Positions 8,674 to 16,234 are shown, numbered from the stretch's first letter. The stretch is 64,000 nt of DNA from SG8-41 sp035649495 (GCA_035649495.1 DASRJL010000064.1:1-64000); one strand, 5' to 3'. Notes: generated from the sequence alone by a model not told the origin. Numbers and translations: made by a program.

Positions 8674-8684
8674 GAATGAAAGGG

Positions 8685-8762
8685 ACTTCCCCTGGCCGGC
8701 GACGGCATCGAGGTGCCAAGATTGAAGTGTCTGTGTTCAATCTAAATAGCCGGAGGGGAAGT
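8685..8762 (+). promoter_or_regulatory. Nested hairpins upstream of the transposase
   Basis: ACTTCCCC (8685-8692) and the following GGCCGG are complementary to CCGG and GGGGAAGT (8750-8762) just before the transposase ATG at 8764. Between them is a perfect 8-bp stem, AGATTGAA (8719-8726) with TTCAATCT (8736-8743). The outer stem includes the GGAGGGG ribosome binding site, so read-through transcripts would be expected to hide it. This is inference from base pairing only. Confidence 0.5.
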
Positions 8763-8763
8763 T

Positions 8764-9768
8764 ATGGAACAGATTACTACCGTCGGGATCGATCTGGCAA
8801 AGAACGTGTTCTCGCTTCATGGTCGTGATGCATCTGGCAAGACGGTGTATCGCCGTACGGTGCGCCGCGATCGACTGGTTGAGACAGTGGCGAGTTTATC
8901 GCCGTGTCTGATCGGGATGGAGGCGTGCTCAGGTGCCCATGAATGGGGACGGCGCTTCGAGCAGCACGGGCATACGGTCAAGCTTATGGCGCCGAAGTTC
9001 GTGGCGCCCTATCGCAAGAGCGACAAGAACGACGGCAACGACGCCGAGGCGGTATGCGAGGCGGTGACGCGACCCAACATGCGCTTTGTGCCGGTCAAGA
9101 GCACCGAGCAGCAGGCGCTGCTGGCGCTGCATCGGGTACGGCAGGGGTTCGTGGTGGAGAGGACGGCGGTGATCAACCGGCTGCGTGGGCTGCTCTCGGA
9201 GTTCGGGGTCGTGCTACCGCTTCGCTCGGTGACGGTGCGCCGCCAGGCGGCGCAGGCGGCCGAAGCGCTGCCCGAGATGGCGCGAGGTGCGATCAGTGAT
9301 CTGCTCGCGCAACTGCGCCTGCTCGATGAGCGGGTCGATGCCTATGACGCCCAGATCCATGCTCAAGCGAGACTCTCCGAGCCTGCGCGGCGGCTGATGC
9401 AGATCCGCGGCATCGGCGCTACCACCGCTGTGGCAATCGTGGCCACCGTGGGCAATGCTCGGGAATTCCAGAACGGCCGGCAGTTCGCCGCCTGGATCGG
9501 CTTGGTGCCCAGCCAATATTCCACCGGCGGCAAACCTCGGCTCGGTCACATCAGCAAGCGCGGCGACGCTTATCTGCGAAACCTGCTGGTTCAGGGTGCC
9601 CGCTCCGTTCTACAGAGCGCTCCCATGCACCAGGACCGTCTTTCACGCTGGGCGCTCGAGCTCCAGGCGCGCCGCGGCTACTACCGCACTCTCGTTGCCA
9701 TCGCCAACAAGAATGCCCGCATCGTTTGGGCATTGCTCGCGCGCAACGACACCATACGCATGAACTGA
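8764..9768 (+). CDS. IS110-family transposase (DEDD recombinase)
   Basis: 334 residues. The N-terminal RuvC-like DEDD domain shows GIDLAKN (D10), GMEAC near residue 60, and the SDKNDGNDAEA cluster near residue 95. A helical linker follows, then the C-terminal Tnp_20 domain with QIRGIGATTAVAI, WIGLVPSQYSTGGK and GHISKRGDAYLRNLLVQGARS, whose final Ser is the likely nucleophile. The reading frame looks intact and is probably functional. The start ATG at 8764 has GGAGGGGAAG directly upstream. Members of this family use a structured non-coding RNA to choose donor and target. Confidence 0.95.
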   Translation: MEQITTVGIDLAKNVFSLHGRDASGKTVYRRTVRRDRLVETVASLSPCLIGMEACSGAHEWGRRFEQHGHTVKLMAPKFVAPYRKSDKNDGNDAEAVCEAVTRPNMRFVPVKSTEQQALLALHRVRQGFVVERTAVINRLRGLLSEFGVVLPLRSVTVRRQAAQAAEALPEMARGAISDLLAQLRLLDERVDAYDAQIHAQARLSEPARRLMQIRGIGATTAVAIVATVGNAREFQNGRQFAAWIGLVPSQYSTGGKPRLGHISKRGDAYLRNLLVQGARSVLQSAPMHQDRLSRWALELQARRGYYRTLVAIANKNARIVWALLARNDTIRMN

Positions 9769-9986
9769 CACATCGACGACGACTGCAACCGAGGATGACG
9801 AAATGGTCAGACCGGCGCCCGGAGAACCTGGTCAAACGCGACGGCGCATCTCAATGCCGACTAACGAGAGAGGACCGGGCGTGCGGCTTTCATCATGGCC
9901 AGGGCACTTTCAATGCCCACAAACAGGCCGGTTATAGTGACGCAGTCAGACCTTATTACCTCACCGTTGCAGAGTCGGGGAAGTCC
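9769..9986 (+). ncRNA. Right non-coding end of the IS; candidate bridge RNA
   Basis: 218 bases between the transposase stop and the right inverted repeat, with no convincing ORF. IS110-family elements encode a bridge RNA in a non-coding end, and in the IS1111 group it lies downstream of the transposase. Position and length fit. I could not fold it or identify target and donor loops, so this is inference from location. Confidence 0.35.
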
Positions 9987-9990
9987 TTAT

Positions 9991-10057
9991 AGTTCGCGGT
10001 GAAATGCGCGTGCGAGCGAGACTCGTGGAGTGTCAATTTCGACCGCAAAAGTTAGAC
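9991..10057 (-). other. attC-like integron recombination site (split by the IS)
   Basis: Read on the minus strand: R''-type core GTCTAAC (10051-10057), a 4-base spacer, then an 11-base arm GCGGTCGAAAT (10036-10046). After a ~30-base central loop comes ATTTCACCGC (9996-10005), which pairs with the first arm except for one unpaired base. Imperfect pairing with an extrahelical base is diagnostic of attC. The site starts 6 bp after the stop of the adjacent gene, as in gene cassettes. The matching R' core lies on the far side of the IS at 8666-8673. Confidence 0.6.
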
Positions 10058-10063
10058 GTCATC

Positions 10064-10453
10064 TCACGCCACCGTCCGAAAATCACCCAGCCAATGAGCT
10101 CCCCTGGCGGAAACTTCCAGCGCGGGCATCCTCCGCAATTCTTTCCAAGGAGTGTCGAAAATGTCGTACTCGATAATCTCATACCTCCGCCCACAGTTAC
10201 GCCAGTTCATGCACGGAGCTTCATTCGGTTTTGCATCCCACGGCGCGATGGCCCGTCGCCGAAGCTCGATAACCGCCTCCTCGAGCGTAGAGAATTGTCC
10301 CTCTTGTGGCTCACAGTGCAGCTCATCCTCAATCACGAATATCCGTTCCATGAAGATCTCGCTGATGACGTCTAACTTTCCAATAGGTAGACGAAATTCG
10401 ATGAAGCACGGTACTGCCACTCGTGGTTTCCGGTCAACGCCGCGTTCAATCAA
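10064..10453 (-). CDS. Hypothetical protein, integron cassette-like
   Basis: Up to 129 residues, not confidently assigned to a family. Visible features are an internal CFIEFRLPIGKL beta-like segment, two tryptophan-rich stretches (APWDAKP; CMNWRNCGRRYEIIEYD) and a C-terminal EVSARGAHWLGDF. The TTG at 10453 is the longest option; a GTG at 10420 is a plausible alternative. It is on the minus strand, diverging from the integron integrase remnant, and its stop lies 6 bp from an attC-like site. That is the arrangement of a cassette next to intI. Lower GC than neighbouring housekeeping genes fits mobile origin. Function unknown. Confidence 0.62.
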   Translation of the reverse strand: MIERGVDRKPRVAVPCFIEFRLPIGKLDVISEIFMERIFVIEDELHCEPQEGQFSTLEEAVIELRRRAIAPWDAKPNEAPCMNWRNCGRRYEIIEYDIFDTPWKELRRMPALEVSARGAHWLGDFRTVA

Positions 10454-10498
10454 TGCGTTACTGGATTATTGGGTGCGGGCCGGTGGGTGATAGGTGGC

Positions 10499-10781
10499 AG
10501 AAAATGGGACAAGCGCGCCGCGCGGGACGCAGGCATCTACAAACCGGTGAGCAGTCATACGCTGCGCCACTCGTTTGCCACGCATCTTCTGCAGGCAGGC
10601 TACGACATCAGGAACCGTCCAGGAATTGCTTGGACACAAAGACGTATCGACCACCATGATCTACACCCACGTCATGAACAAAGGCGGCCGCAGTGTAAGA
10701 AGCCCGCTCGATTCCGACGGGCCCGCGATACCGCCGCTGGCGAAGGACGTTGCCGAAGCAGGATATCTTCTCGCCGCATGA
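10499..10781 (+). pseudogene. intI: Integron integrase remnant (C-terminal part, frameshifted)
   Basis: Tyrosine recombinase C-terminus split over two frames. The first frame gives AARDAGIYKPVSSHTLRHS and ends LLQAGYDIR at about 10610. After one extra base the second frame continues TVQELLGHKDVSTTMIYTHV, then MNKGGRSVRSPLD. HxxR (HTLR), the second His (LLGHKD) and the nucleophile Tyr (MIYTHV) are all present. The GGxxVRSPLD ending is typical of integron integrases rather than XerC/D. The N-terminal two thirds, including the first catalytic Arg, are missing. It cannot encode an active enzyme. Confidence 0.85.
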
Positions 10782-10831
10782 GGTCGGCTTTCGGCGGCCG
10801 ATGCCCGTGTCACCAGGAACCAGTGATCACT

Positions 10832-10859
10832 TTACTGGTCACTGGTCACTGGTCACCCG
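10832..10859. repeat. Heptamer repeat array downstream of the FecR-like gene
   Basis: Four heptamers (TTACTGG, two TCACTGG, TCACCCG). On the minus strand they read as TGACCAG units starting just after the stop of the FecR-like gene at 10863. The same heptamer forms the holC-valS arms, about 9.5 kb away. Only a short partial opposing arm (around CCAGTGATCAC, 10820-10830) is seen. Confidence 0.7.
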
Positions 10860-10862
10860 CCG

Positions 10863-11531
10863 CTAGTAGCGGCCCGGCGTAAACGGCACCTTGCGGCCCA
10901 CCAGCGACTCGAGCATGACCAGCTCGGCGTCGGTGTGATTGATCACGGGCGCTTTCTCGATCTTGCGCGGCGTGCCCTTGGGATAGATGTAGCGCGGCTG
11001 GTCGTGGTGCTTCGTTCGCACCGTTTCCGCCGCCTTCGGGTCGCCCACGGGCCTCAAGCGCGCCGTGCCGTAGCAGGTGCAGACGTAGGTCCGGTCGGGC
11101 TCGTTCTCGACGTACACCGCCGTACCGCGGATGCCGATAGAGGCACTCTCCGTCCGGACCTGCTTGGACTCCCCCGTCGCGAAAACGGCGAGCAGCGCGC
11201 CGCTCACGACGCGCAGCACCCCGGGAATGCCTTTCTTGCGCCCCGCCTCGAGCTCGAGCTGCGTGTCGGCCCGCAACAGGTAGGCGTCGCGCCCGACGGC
11301 GGCAACGAGCAGGGCGTCGGGCCCGGTGGCGACCTTGTCGCCGGGGCGCAGCGCCATGCCCTGTTTCGCGGGCTCGCCGTTGACGCGCACGTCGCCCTGA
11401 ATCCGGGCGACGCCTTTCGTGACGGCATCAGCCGCCAGCGCCTCGCGCAGCCCGGCCATGGCGATCGCAAGCCCGGCGCCGCCGGCTGCCGTGCGCGCGA
11501 GAAAAGTCCTGCGTGATGTTCGACGTTTCAC
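10863..11531 (-). CDS. FecR-domain protein with Tat signal
   Basis: 222 residues. The N-terminus has the twin-arginine motif SRRTFLAR followed by a hydrophobic stretch ending about AALAADAV, so export by Tat to the periplasm is predicted. The rest resembles FecR-domain proteins: GDVRVNGEPAKQGMALRPGD, a TGPDALLVAAVGRDAYLLR segment, and TESASIGIRGTAVYVE. It has no FecI-type sigma factor or TonB receptor nearby, so it is not a classical iron-signalling FecR. The start is GTG at 11531. It probably belongs to the kinase-tusA transcription unit (76-bp gap to tusA). Confidence 0.8.
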   Translation of the reverse strand: MKRRTSRRTFLARTAAGGAGLAIAMAGLREALAADAVTKGVARIQGDVRVNGEPAKQGMALRPGDKVATGPDALLVAAVGRDAYLLRADTQLELEAGRKKGIPGVLRVVSGALLAVFATGESKQVRTESASIGIRGTAVYVENEPDRTYVCTCYGTARLRPVGDPKAAETVRTKHHDQPRYIYPKGTPRKIEKAPVINHTDAELVMLESLVGRKVPFTPGRY

Positions 11532-11606
11532 CGGTCCCTGTCGGGGCTTTGCATGCCTGCCATGAGATACGGGCGCAGCATGTCGCGAAACGAATGCGGA
11601 TTGATG

Positions 11607-11840
11607 CTATTTCTTCTGAAGGAGAAAAACGAACTGGTCGGCGGCCGTCTCGGACGACAGAAGAGGATTGCCGGTCTGCTTGGAGAACGCCTGAAAATCC
11701 TTGACCGAGCCGGGGTCGGTCGCGAGTATGCGCAGCACCTGGCCCGAGCCCATGTCGGTCAGCGCCTTCTTCGTCCTCAATATCGGCAGCGGGCAGTTCA
11801 GGCCCCGCGCGTCGAGCTCCTTGTCGATATTCACGGTCAT
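11607..11840 (-). CDS. tusA: TusA/SirA-family sulfur carrier protein
   Basis: 77 residues. It has the family's N-terminal LDARGLNCPLPILRTKKAL with the CPxP motif whose Cys carries persulfide sulfur, and the C-terminal hydrophobic QFVFLLQKK. TusA-type proteins deliver sulfur for tRNA thiolation, molybdenum cofactor synthesis or sulfur oxidation. sox genes and moaC lie within 6 kb, so roles in sulfur oxidation or Mo cofactor supply are both possible. It lies 17 bp after the kinase gene. Confidence 0.9.
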   Translation of the reverse strand: MTVNIDKELDARGLNCPLPILRTKKALTDMGSGQVLRILATDPGSVKDFQAFSKQTGNPLLSSETAADQFVFLLQKK

Positions 11841-11857
11841 GAGTCATCGTACCATAA

Positions 11858-13198
11858 TCAGAAAACGCTGACGTTGCGGTCCGCGAGGAGCTGCGACAGC
11901 CGCAGATTCGCCATCGACAGGCGATCCACCAGCAACTCGAGGAACGCGCCGTGAAAGTGATGGCGGCAGACTTCCGAGGCCTTCGTCAGCGTTTCGGCCC
12001 GGATCTCGATCAACGCGACGTCCGTGATGGAGCTGACGCTGGCGGAGCGCTGGAACTTGTGCTTGCCGAGGTAGGCCATCTCGCCGAAGCATTCGCCGCC
12101 CTTCAGGAGGTTCAGCAGCTTGTCCTGCTTCACCACCTTGACCTGGCCCGAGATCACGATGAAAAACGACGAGCCGATATCGCCTTCCTGTATCAGCACG
12201 ATGTCCCGCGGATGCTTGTGCCAGGTCGCGAGCCGCAATACCTCCCACAGCTCGACGTCGCTGAAGTGGTGGAAGAAATCGAGCTTGCGCAGGGTGTCGA
12301 ACTTCTCGCTCTCGGCGAAGCCCGTCTCGAGCTTGTGCTCCGCGCCGAGCGCGACCACGAGATCGTGCGCGAACTCCTCCCACGTGGAGTAGCGCTCGGC
12401 GACGTTCTTCTGGAGTGCGCGCATCACGATCGCCTCGATGCGCGGCGGCAGGTCCGAGCGGAACTGGGAGGGCCGCGGCGGCTCCACGTTGATGATCTGG
12501 TAGATCATGCTGTAGTTGTTCGTGCCCTGGAACGGCAGCCGGCCGGTGAGGAGCTGGTACATCACCACGCCCAGCGAGAAGATGTCGGTCTGGTGCGTCA
12601 ACGCCAGCTCCTTCACCTGCTCCGGCGACATGTACGCGGGCGAACCCACGCCGCTCACCTGCGTCGTTTCCGAAACCAGGGTAAGGGCTGCGCCGAAGTC
12701 CGAAATCTTGATGTCGGACTCCCCCGTGATCAGGATATTGGCGGGCTTGATGTCGCGGTGTATCACGCCCTGCTTCGCCGCATAGTCGAGGGCGCGCGCG
12801 CACTTGTAGCAGATCTCCACCACGCTCTGGATCGCCAGCAGATGGTCGTGGCGCGCGTACTGCTCGAGCGTCGTGCCCTCCACGTACTCCATGACGATGT
12901 AGGAGAGATCGTCGCCCGCCACCGCGTCGTAGATCGCGACGATATGCGGGTGCGACAACTTGCCGGCGAGGGAGGCCTCGGTGATGAACAGCTTCCGGTA
13001 ACGCCGGCCGTGCTCGAGGTCGCCCAGGGCCTCGGGAAACACCACCTTGATTGCGACCTGGCGGTTCTGGAACGGGTCGTAGGCCTGGTAAACGGCGCTG
13101 GTGGCGCCCTTTCCGATCTCCTTGATGACCTCGAACTTCCCGATCGTGTCCATCGCCACCGGCATGCCGGGCGTGGTCACGCTGCGGGAGGTATCCAT
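11858..13198 (-). CDS. Ser/Thr protein kinase with C-terminal cyclic-nucleotide-binding domain
   Basis: 446 residues from ATG 13198 (MDTSRS); an in-frame ATG 14 codons upstream falls in a hairpin and is less likely. The Hanks-type kinase domain (about 20-285) is complete: GKGATSAVY glycine loop, VAIK, HRDIKPAN catalytic loop, DFG, and SPAYMSPEQ. A CRP-like cyclic-nucleotide domain follows (about 310-420), with the phosphate-binding cassette FGEMAYLGKHKFQRSA keeping the Glu and Arg that contact cAMP. There is no transmembrane segment, so it is cytosolic. The architecture predicts a bacterial kinase controlled directly by cAMP or cGMP. A CHASE2-cyclase and a cyclic-nucleotide phosphodiesterase are encoded ~30 kb away in the same window. 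Confidence 0.92.
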   Translation of the reverse strand: MDTSRSVTTPGMPVAMDTIGKFEVIKEIGKGATSAVYQAYDPFQNRQVAIKVVFPEALGDLEHGRRYRKLFITEASLAGKLSHPHIVAIYDAVAGDDLSYIVMEYVEGTTLEQYARHDHLLAIQSVVEICYKCARALDYAAKQGVIHRDIKPANILITGESDIKISDFGAALTLVSETTQVSGVGSPAYMSPEQVKELALTHQTDIFSLGVVMYQLLTGRLPFQGTNNYSMIYQIINVEPPRPSQFRSDLPPRIEAIVMRALQKNVAERYSTWEEFAHDLVVALGAEHKLETGFAESEKFDTLRKLDFFHHFSDVELWEVLRLATWHKHPRDIVLIQEGDIGSSFFIVISGQVKVVKQDKLLNLLKGGECFGEMAYLGKHKFQRSASVSSITDVALIEIRAETLTKASEVCRHHFHGAFLELLVDRLSMANLRLSQLLADRNVSVF

Positions 13199-13215
13199 GT
13201 AAATACAATACCATA

Positions 13216-13248
13216 AGAGGCTATCGCCGCAGTGCGGCAATAGCCTCT
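13216..13248. other. Long hairpin upstream of the kinase gene
   Basis: AGAGGCTAT (13216-13224) pairs perfectly with ATAGCCTCT (13240-13248). One mismatch and five more pairs lead to a 3-base loop. It lies 18 bp upstream of the kinase ATG on the minus strand. It could be a terminator stem for the upstream gene or a leader structure; there is no T-run. Confidence 0.5.
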
Positions 13249-13285
13249 AATTGAAAAGAATCGCCAAGCTGCAGAGGTTCCCTGA

Positions 13286-13315
13286 GATTGTGTCGGGAGC
13301 AAACCCGACACAATC
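13286..13315 (-). terminator. Perfect 12-bp stem directly after bepA
   Basis: GATTGTGTCGGG (13286-13297) and CCCGACACAATC (13304-13315) form a perfect stem with a 6-base loop, abutting the bepA stop at 13316. There is no uridine tract, so intrinsic termination is uncertain. It may protect the mRNA 3' end. Confidence 0.5.
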
Positions 13316-14785
13316 CTAGCGCTTGGCCTCCTTGCGCGCCTCCTCGTCCAGTCGGCGGAGCTCGCGCAGGCGCGCTTCCGCGCCGGAGAGCTGGTAGAAA
13401 TCGCCGTCGCCGCTCTTCAGGCCGATCTGCAGCTGCTCCACCGCCGCGCCGAAGTTGCCCTGGCGGGCGTAGGCCTCGGCGAGCGCGCGATGCTGAGCGA
13501 GCGGCCGATTGAGCGCCGCGTACGTCCGTGCCTGCAGCTGATAGAGCTTGTGGTCTGCGCTCAGGACCTGCTGCCGGCTCTCGATGAGCTGCAACGCCGC
13601 GCCGGGCTGGCGCGCCTGCAGCAGGGCATCCGCGTAGTCGTAAACCAGCGCGCGGTAGCGGGGATACGCCTTGATCGCCTCGCGGTAGCACGCTTCGGCC
13701 TGCTGGATCCCCCCCGAGGCGCGGGCGATACGGCAGGAGAGGGTCTCGACCACGGCGTTCGGCGGCGCGAGCTTCACGACCGCGGCCAGCTCGCTGCGGG
13801 CCCGCGCGAGGTTATTCGCGCGCAGGGAGCTCACCGCCAGCCCGTAGTGGCTTGCCGCCTCGCTCAGGAACTTCCGCTCCGCGAGGCTCGCCTCGAAAAA
13901 CGCCATCGCCTCGCGCGGCGGCTCGGTATCGGCCTTGAGCTTCGCGCGGATCAGCTGGAATTCGATGCTGTCGGGAACCTGCCGGTACGGGAGATCCTGT
14001 ATCCGGTTCTGGATGTCCGCGATGCGCTCGAAGGGGAGCGGATGGGTGCGCAGGTAGGACGGCGCGGCGGACTCGACGACCCGGGTCGCCTTCTGCAGAC
14101 GCTCGAAGAACGTCGCCATGCCGCGCGGGTCGAACCCCGCGTCCCCGAGCAGCTGCAGGCCGACGCGGTCGGCCTCGCGCTCGTGGTCCCGGGTGAAGTT
14201 CAACTGCGACTGGGCCACGCCCGCCTGGCCGAAAACGAAGGCCGCCTGCGCGGCGTCCGAGCTCACGCGGGACAGCAGGAGCGCCGCCGCGATCGAGGCA
14301 ATCGTCGTGACCAGCGCCTGCTTCTGTTGCGACAGCATGCGCGCGATGTGACGCTGGCTGACGTGCGAGATTTCGTGGGCCATCACGCCCGCGACCTCCG
14401 ACTCGCTCTGGGCCGCGAGCACGAGACCGGTATTGACGCCGATGAAGCCCCCGGGCAGCGCAAAGGCGTTGATCTGGGGATCCAGGATGAAGAAGAATTC
14501 GAACTCCTGGCGCACTTCCAGGCTCCGCGCGGCGAGCCGCTGGCCGAGCTGATTGAGGTAGTCGGTCACCTCCGGCTCGTCGTAATAGGTGCGATCCGCG
14601 CGCACTTCGCGCATGATGTTCTCGCCCAGGCGCCGCTCCTGCAAGGGCGTGATCGTCGCCTGCGAGACGTCGCCGAGATCGGGCAATGCCTGCCCGAATA
14701 CGCGCGGCACCGCTACCAGCAATACCCCAAGGAGGAAATGCGGCAGGAAGCGCAGCCGGAATACAGGCAGGACACGCCCTCTCAT
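13316..14785 (-). CDS. bepA: M48 metalloprotease with TPR repeats (BepA-like)
   Basis: 489 residues from ATG 14785. A hydrophobic signal peptide (FLPHFLLGVLLVAVPRVFG) directs it to the periplasm. The M48 peptidase domain has the zinc motif HEISH near residue 130, with the downstream EADRVG Glu ligand. The C-terminal half is a TPR array (TARTYAALNRPLAQHRALAEAYARQGNF and others). BepA-type proteins assist or degrade outer-membrane proteins such as LptD during assembly. It is divergent from moaC with a 36-bp gap. A TATGAT-like -10 for moaC lies in that gap. Confidence 0.9.
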   Translation of the reverse strand: MRGRVLPVFRLRFLPHFLLGVLLVAVPRVFGQALPDLGDVSQATITPLQERRLGENIMREVRADRTYYDEPEVTDYLNQLGQRLAARSLEVRQEFEFFFILDPQINAFALPGGFIGVNTGLVLAAQSESEVAGVMAHEISHVSQRHIARMLSQQKQALVTTIASIAAALLLSRVSSDAAQAAFVFGQAGVAQSQLNFTRDHEREADRVGLQLLGDAGFDPRGMATFFERLQKATRVVESAAPSYLRTHPLPFERIADIQNRIQDLPYRQVPDSIEFQLIRAKLKADTEPPREAMAFFEASLAERKFLSEAASHYGLAVSSLRANNLARARSELAAVVKLAPPNAVVETLSCRIARASGGIQQAEACYREAIKAYPRYRALVYDYADALLQARQPGAALQLIESRQQVLSADHKLYQLQARTYAALNRPLAQHRALAEAYARQGNFGAAVEQLQIGLKSGDGDFYQLSGAEARLRELRRLDEEARKEAKR

Positions 14786-14821
14786 GATGCTATGATAAAT
14801 CGGCGACACCAGAGTTCATAC

Positions 14822-15307
14822 ATGAAATTGACCCATTTCAACGCGGGTGGCGAAGCCCACATGGTCGACGTGGGGGCGAAGGATGCCACGCGGCGCATCG
14901 CGCGCGCAGCGGGGCGCATACGCATGCGGCCGGCCACCTTGAAGACGATCGCCGCCGGGCGCGCCAGCAAGGGCGACGTGCTCGGGACCGCGCGCATCGC
15001 CGCCATCCAGGCGGCAAAGCGCACCTCCGAGTTGATCCCGTTGTGCCATCCGCTGGCGCTGACCCGGGTCGAGGTCTCGTTCACGCTCGACCGCAAGGCG
15101 AGCGCGGTCGATTGCACCGCGACGGTCGAAACCGTGGGCCGCACCGGCGTCGAGATGGAAGCGCTCACCGCGGTCGCCGCGGGCCTGCTCACCATCTACG
15201 ACATGTGCAAAGCCATCGACCGCGCGATGCTGTGCGAGCGCATCCGGCTCCTGGAGAAACTGGGCGGCAAATCGGGCCATTGGCGGCGCGCGGCGCGCGC
15301 TCGTTGA
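14822..15307 (+). CDS. moaC: Cyclic pyranopterin monophosphate synthase
   Basis: 161 residues. It converts the MoaA product to cyclic pyranopterin monophosphate in molybdenum cofactor synthesis. Conserved segments are MVDVGAKDATRRIA, RMRPATL, ELIPLCHPLALTRVEV and GVEMEALTAVAAGLLTIYDMCKAIDRAM. The last includes the active-site Lys and Asp region. The start ATG 14822 gives the canonical MKLTHFNAGGEAHMVDV. The molybdenum-dependent formate dehydrogenase at the right end of the window would use this cofactor. The stop overlaps the first base pairs of a short heptamer array. Confidence 0.96.
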   Translation: MKLTHFNAGGEAHMVDVGAKDATRRIARAAGRIRMRPATLKTIAAGRASKGDVLGTARIAAIQAAKRTSELIPLCHPLALTRVEVSFTLDRKASAVDCTATVETVGRTGVEMEALTAVAAGLLTIYDMCKAIDRAMLCERIRLLEKLGGKSGHWRRAARAR

Positions 15308-15326
15308 CGGGTGGACGGTGGACAGC
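15306..15326. repeat. Short heptamer array at the moaC stop
   Basis: Three units (GACGGGT, GGACGGT, GGACAGC) with 7-bp spacing, starting inside the moaC stop codon. A minimal example of the window-wide pattern; no opposing arm seen. Confidence 0.45.
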
Positions 15327-15411
15327 ACGAAGAATCTTGGCTAGCATGCTCGTCCTTTTGCAAATGCAGCGGGCCGCCGCTCGCTGAAACAGGGTACAAA
15401 CGGGGTACGGA

Positions 15412-15879
15412 ATGAACGGGAAGCGCAGAAGTTTTCTCAGGCTCGCGACCGGTGCAGGCGCCGTCGCTGCCGCCGCGATTGCGGGCCTCACCCGCACCGG
15501 AGCGGCATGGGCCCAAGGCTGGAACAAGCCGGCCTTCGAGTCCAAGGCCGTAGCGGACGTGCTGAAGTCGCTGGGCGCGAGCGGCGCCGCCGAGAGCAAG
15601 GACATCGTGATCACGGCGCCGGACATCGCGGAGAACGGCGCGGTCGTACCCGTCGAAGTCACGAGCCGCATACCCGGCACCCAGGCGATCGCCATCATCG
15701 CCGAGAAGAATCCGTTTCCGCTGGCCGCCGCGGTGGAACTCGCCAACAGCAGCGAGCCTTACACCTACGTGCGCATCAAGATGGGAGAGACTTCGAACGT
15801 GCGTGCCGTCGTCAAAGCCGGCGGCAGGTTCTATACCGCGGTGAAAGAGGTAAAAGTAACTGTCGGTGGCTGCGGCTAG
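15412..15879 (+). CDS. soxY: Sulfur carrier protein SoxY
   Basis: 155 residues. The N-terminus KRRSFLRLATGAGAVAAAA is a Tat-type signal, consistent with export of the folded SoxYZ complex. The C-terminus ends VKVTVGGCG, carrying the single cysteine in the GGCG swinging arm to which thiosulfate-derived sulfur is bound. The core (VPVEVTSRIPGTQAIAIIAEKNPFPLAA) matches SoxY. It is followed by soxZ after a 21-bp gap and belongs to the thiosulfate-oxidising Sox multienzyme system of the periplasm. Confidence 0.95.
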   Translation: MNGKRRSFLRLATGAGAVAAAAIAGLTRTGAAWAQGWNKPAFESKAVADVLKSLGASGAAESKDIVITAPDIAENGAVVPVEVTSRIPGTQAIAIIAEKNPFPLAAAVELANSSEPYTYVRIKMGETSNVRAVVKAGGRFYTAVKEVKVTVGGCG

Positions 15880-15900
15880 AGAACCCCGGAAAAGGATCCC

Positions 15901-16218
15901 GTGGCCGAACCGATGAAAATACGCGCGACGCTGAAGGGCGACGTCGCGGATATCCGGGTGCTGATCGCCCATCCCATGGAGACCGGGCAGCGCAAGGACG
16001 CGAAAGGCGAGATCGTCCCCCAGCACTTCATCCAGAGTATCGTGGTCACCCATAACGGGAGCACCGTGTACTCCGGCCAGTGGAGCCAGGCCGTTTCGCG
16101 CAACCCCGTTTTCGCGGTGCGCGTGCGCGGGGCGAAGGCCGGTGACAAGGTCAGCGTTACCTGGGTAGATAACAAGGGCGACAAGCGCACCGACGAGGCT
16201 GTCGTTTCGGCTTCATAA
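15901..16218 (+). CDS. soxZ: SoxZ, partner of SoxY
   Basis: 105 residues with a GTG start. IRVLIAHPMETGQRKDAKGEIVPQHFI-type sequence and the VSVTWVDNKGD C-terminus are diagnostic. SoxZ has no signal peptide and is co-exported with SoxY. Translationally close to soxY. Confidence 0.95.
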   Translation: MAEPMKIRATLKGDVADIRVLIAHPMETGQRKDAKGEIVPQHFIQSIVVTHNGSTVYSGQWSQAVSRNPVFAVRVRGAKAGDKVSVTWVDNKGDKRTDEAVVSAS

Positions 16219-16234
16219 AGTATCCCTCACCCTG

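Larger units (their letters stand above)
8681..9988 (+). mobile_element. IS110-family insertion sequence (probably IS1111 group)
   Basis: A ~1.3-kb element with one transposase gene. Its ends carry an inverted repeat: GGACTTCCCC at 8683-8692 and GGGGAAGTCC at 9977-9986 (10 contiguous matching bases). The short left non-coding end (~80 bp) and long right non-coding end (~215 bp), with terminal inverted repeats, fit the IS1111 group rather than IS110 proper, which lacks them. No target duplication is visible, as expected. It sits between the two halves of an attC-like integron site, the known preference of the IS1111-attC subgroup. Confidence 0.82.
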
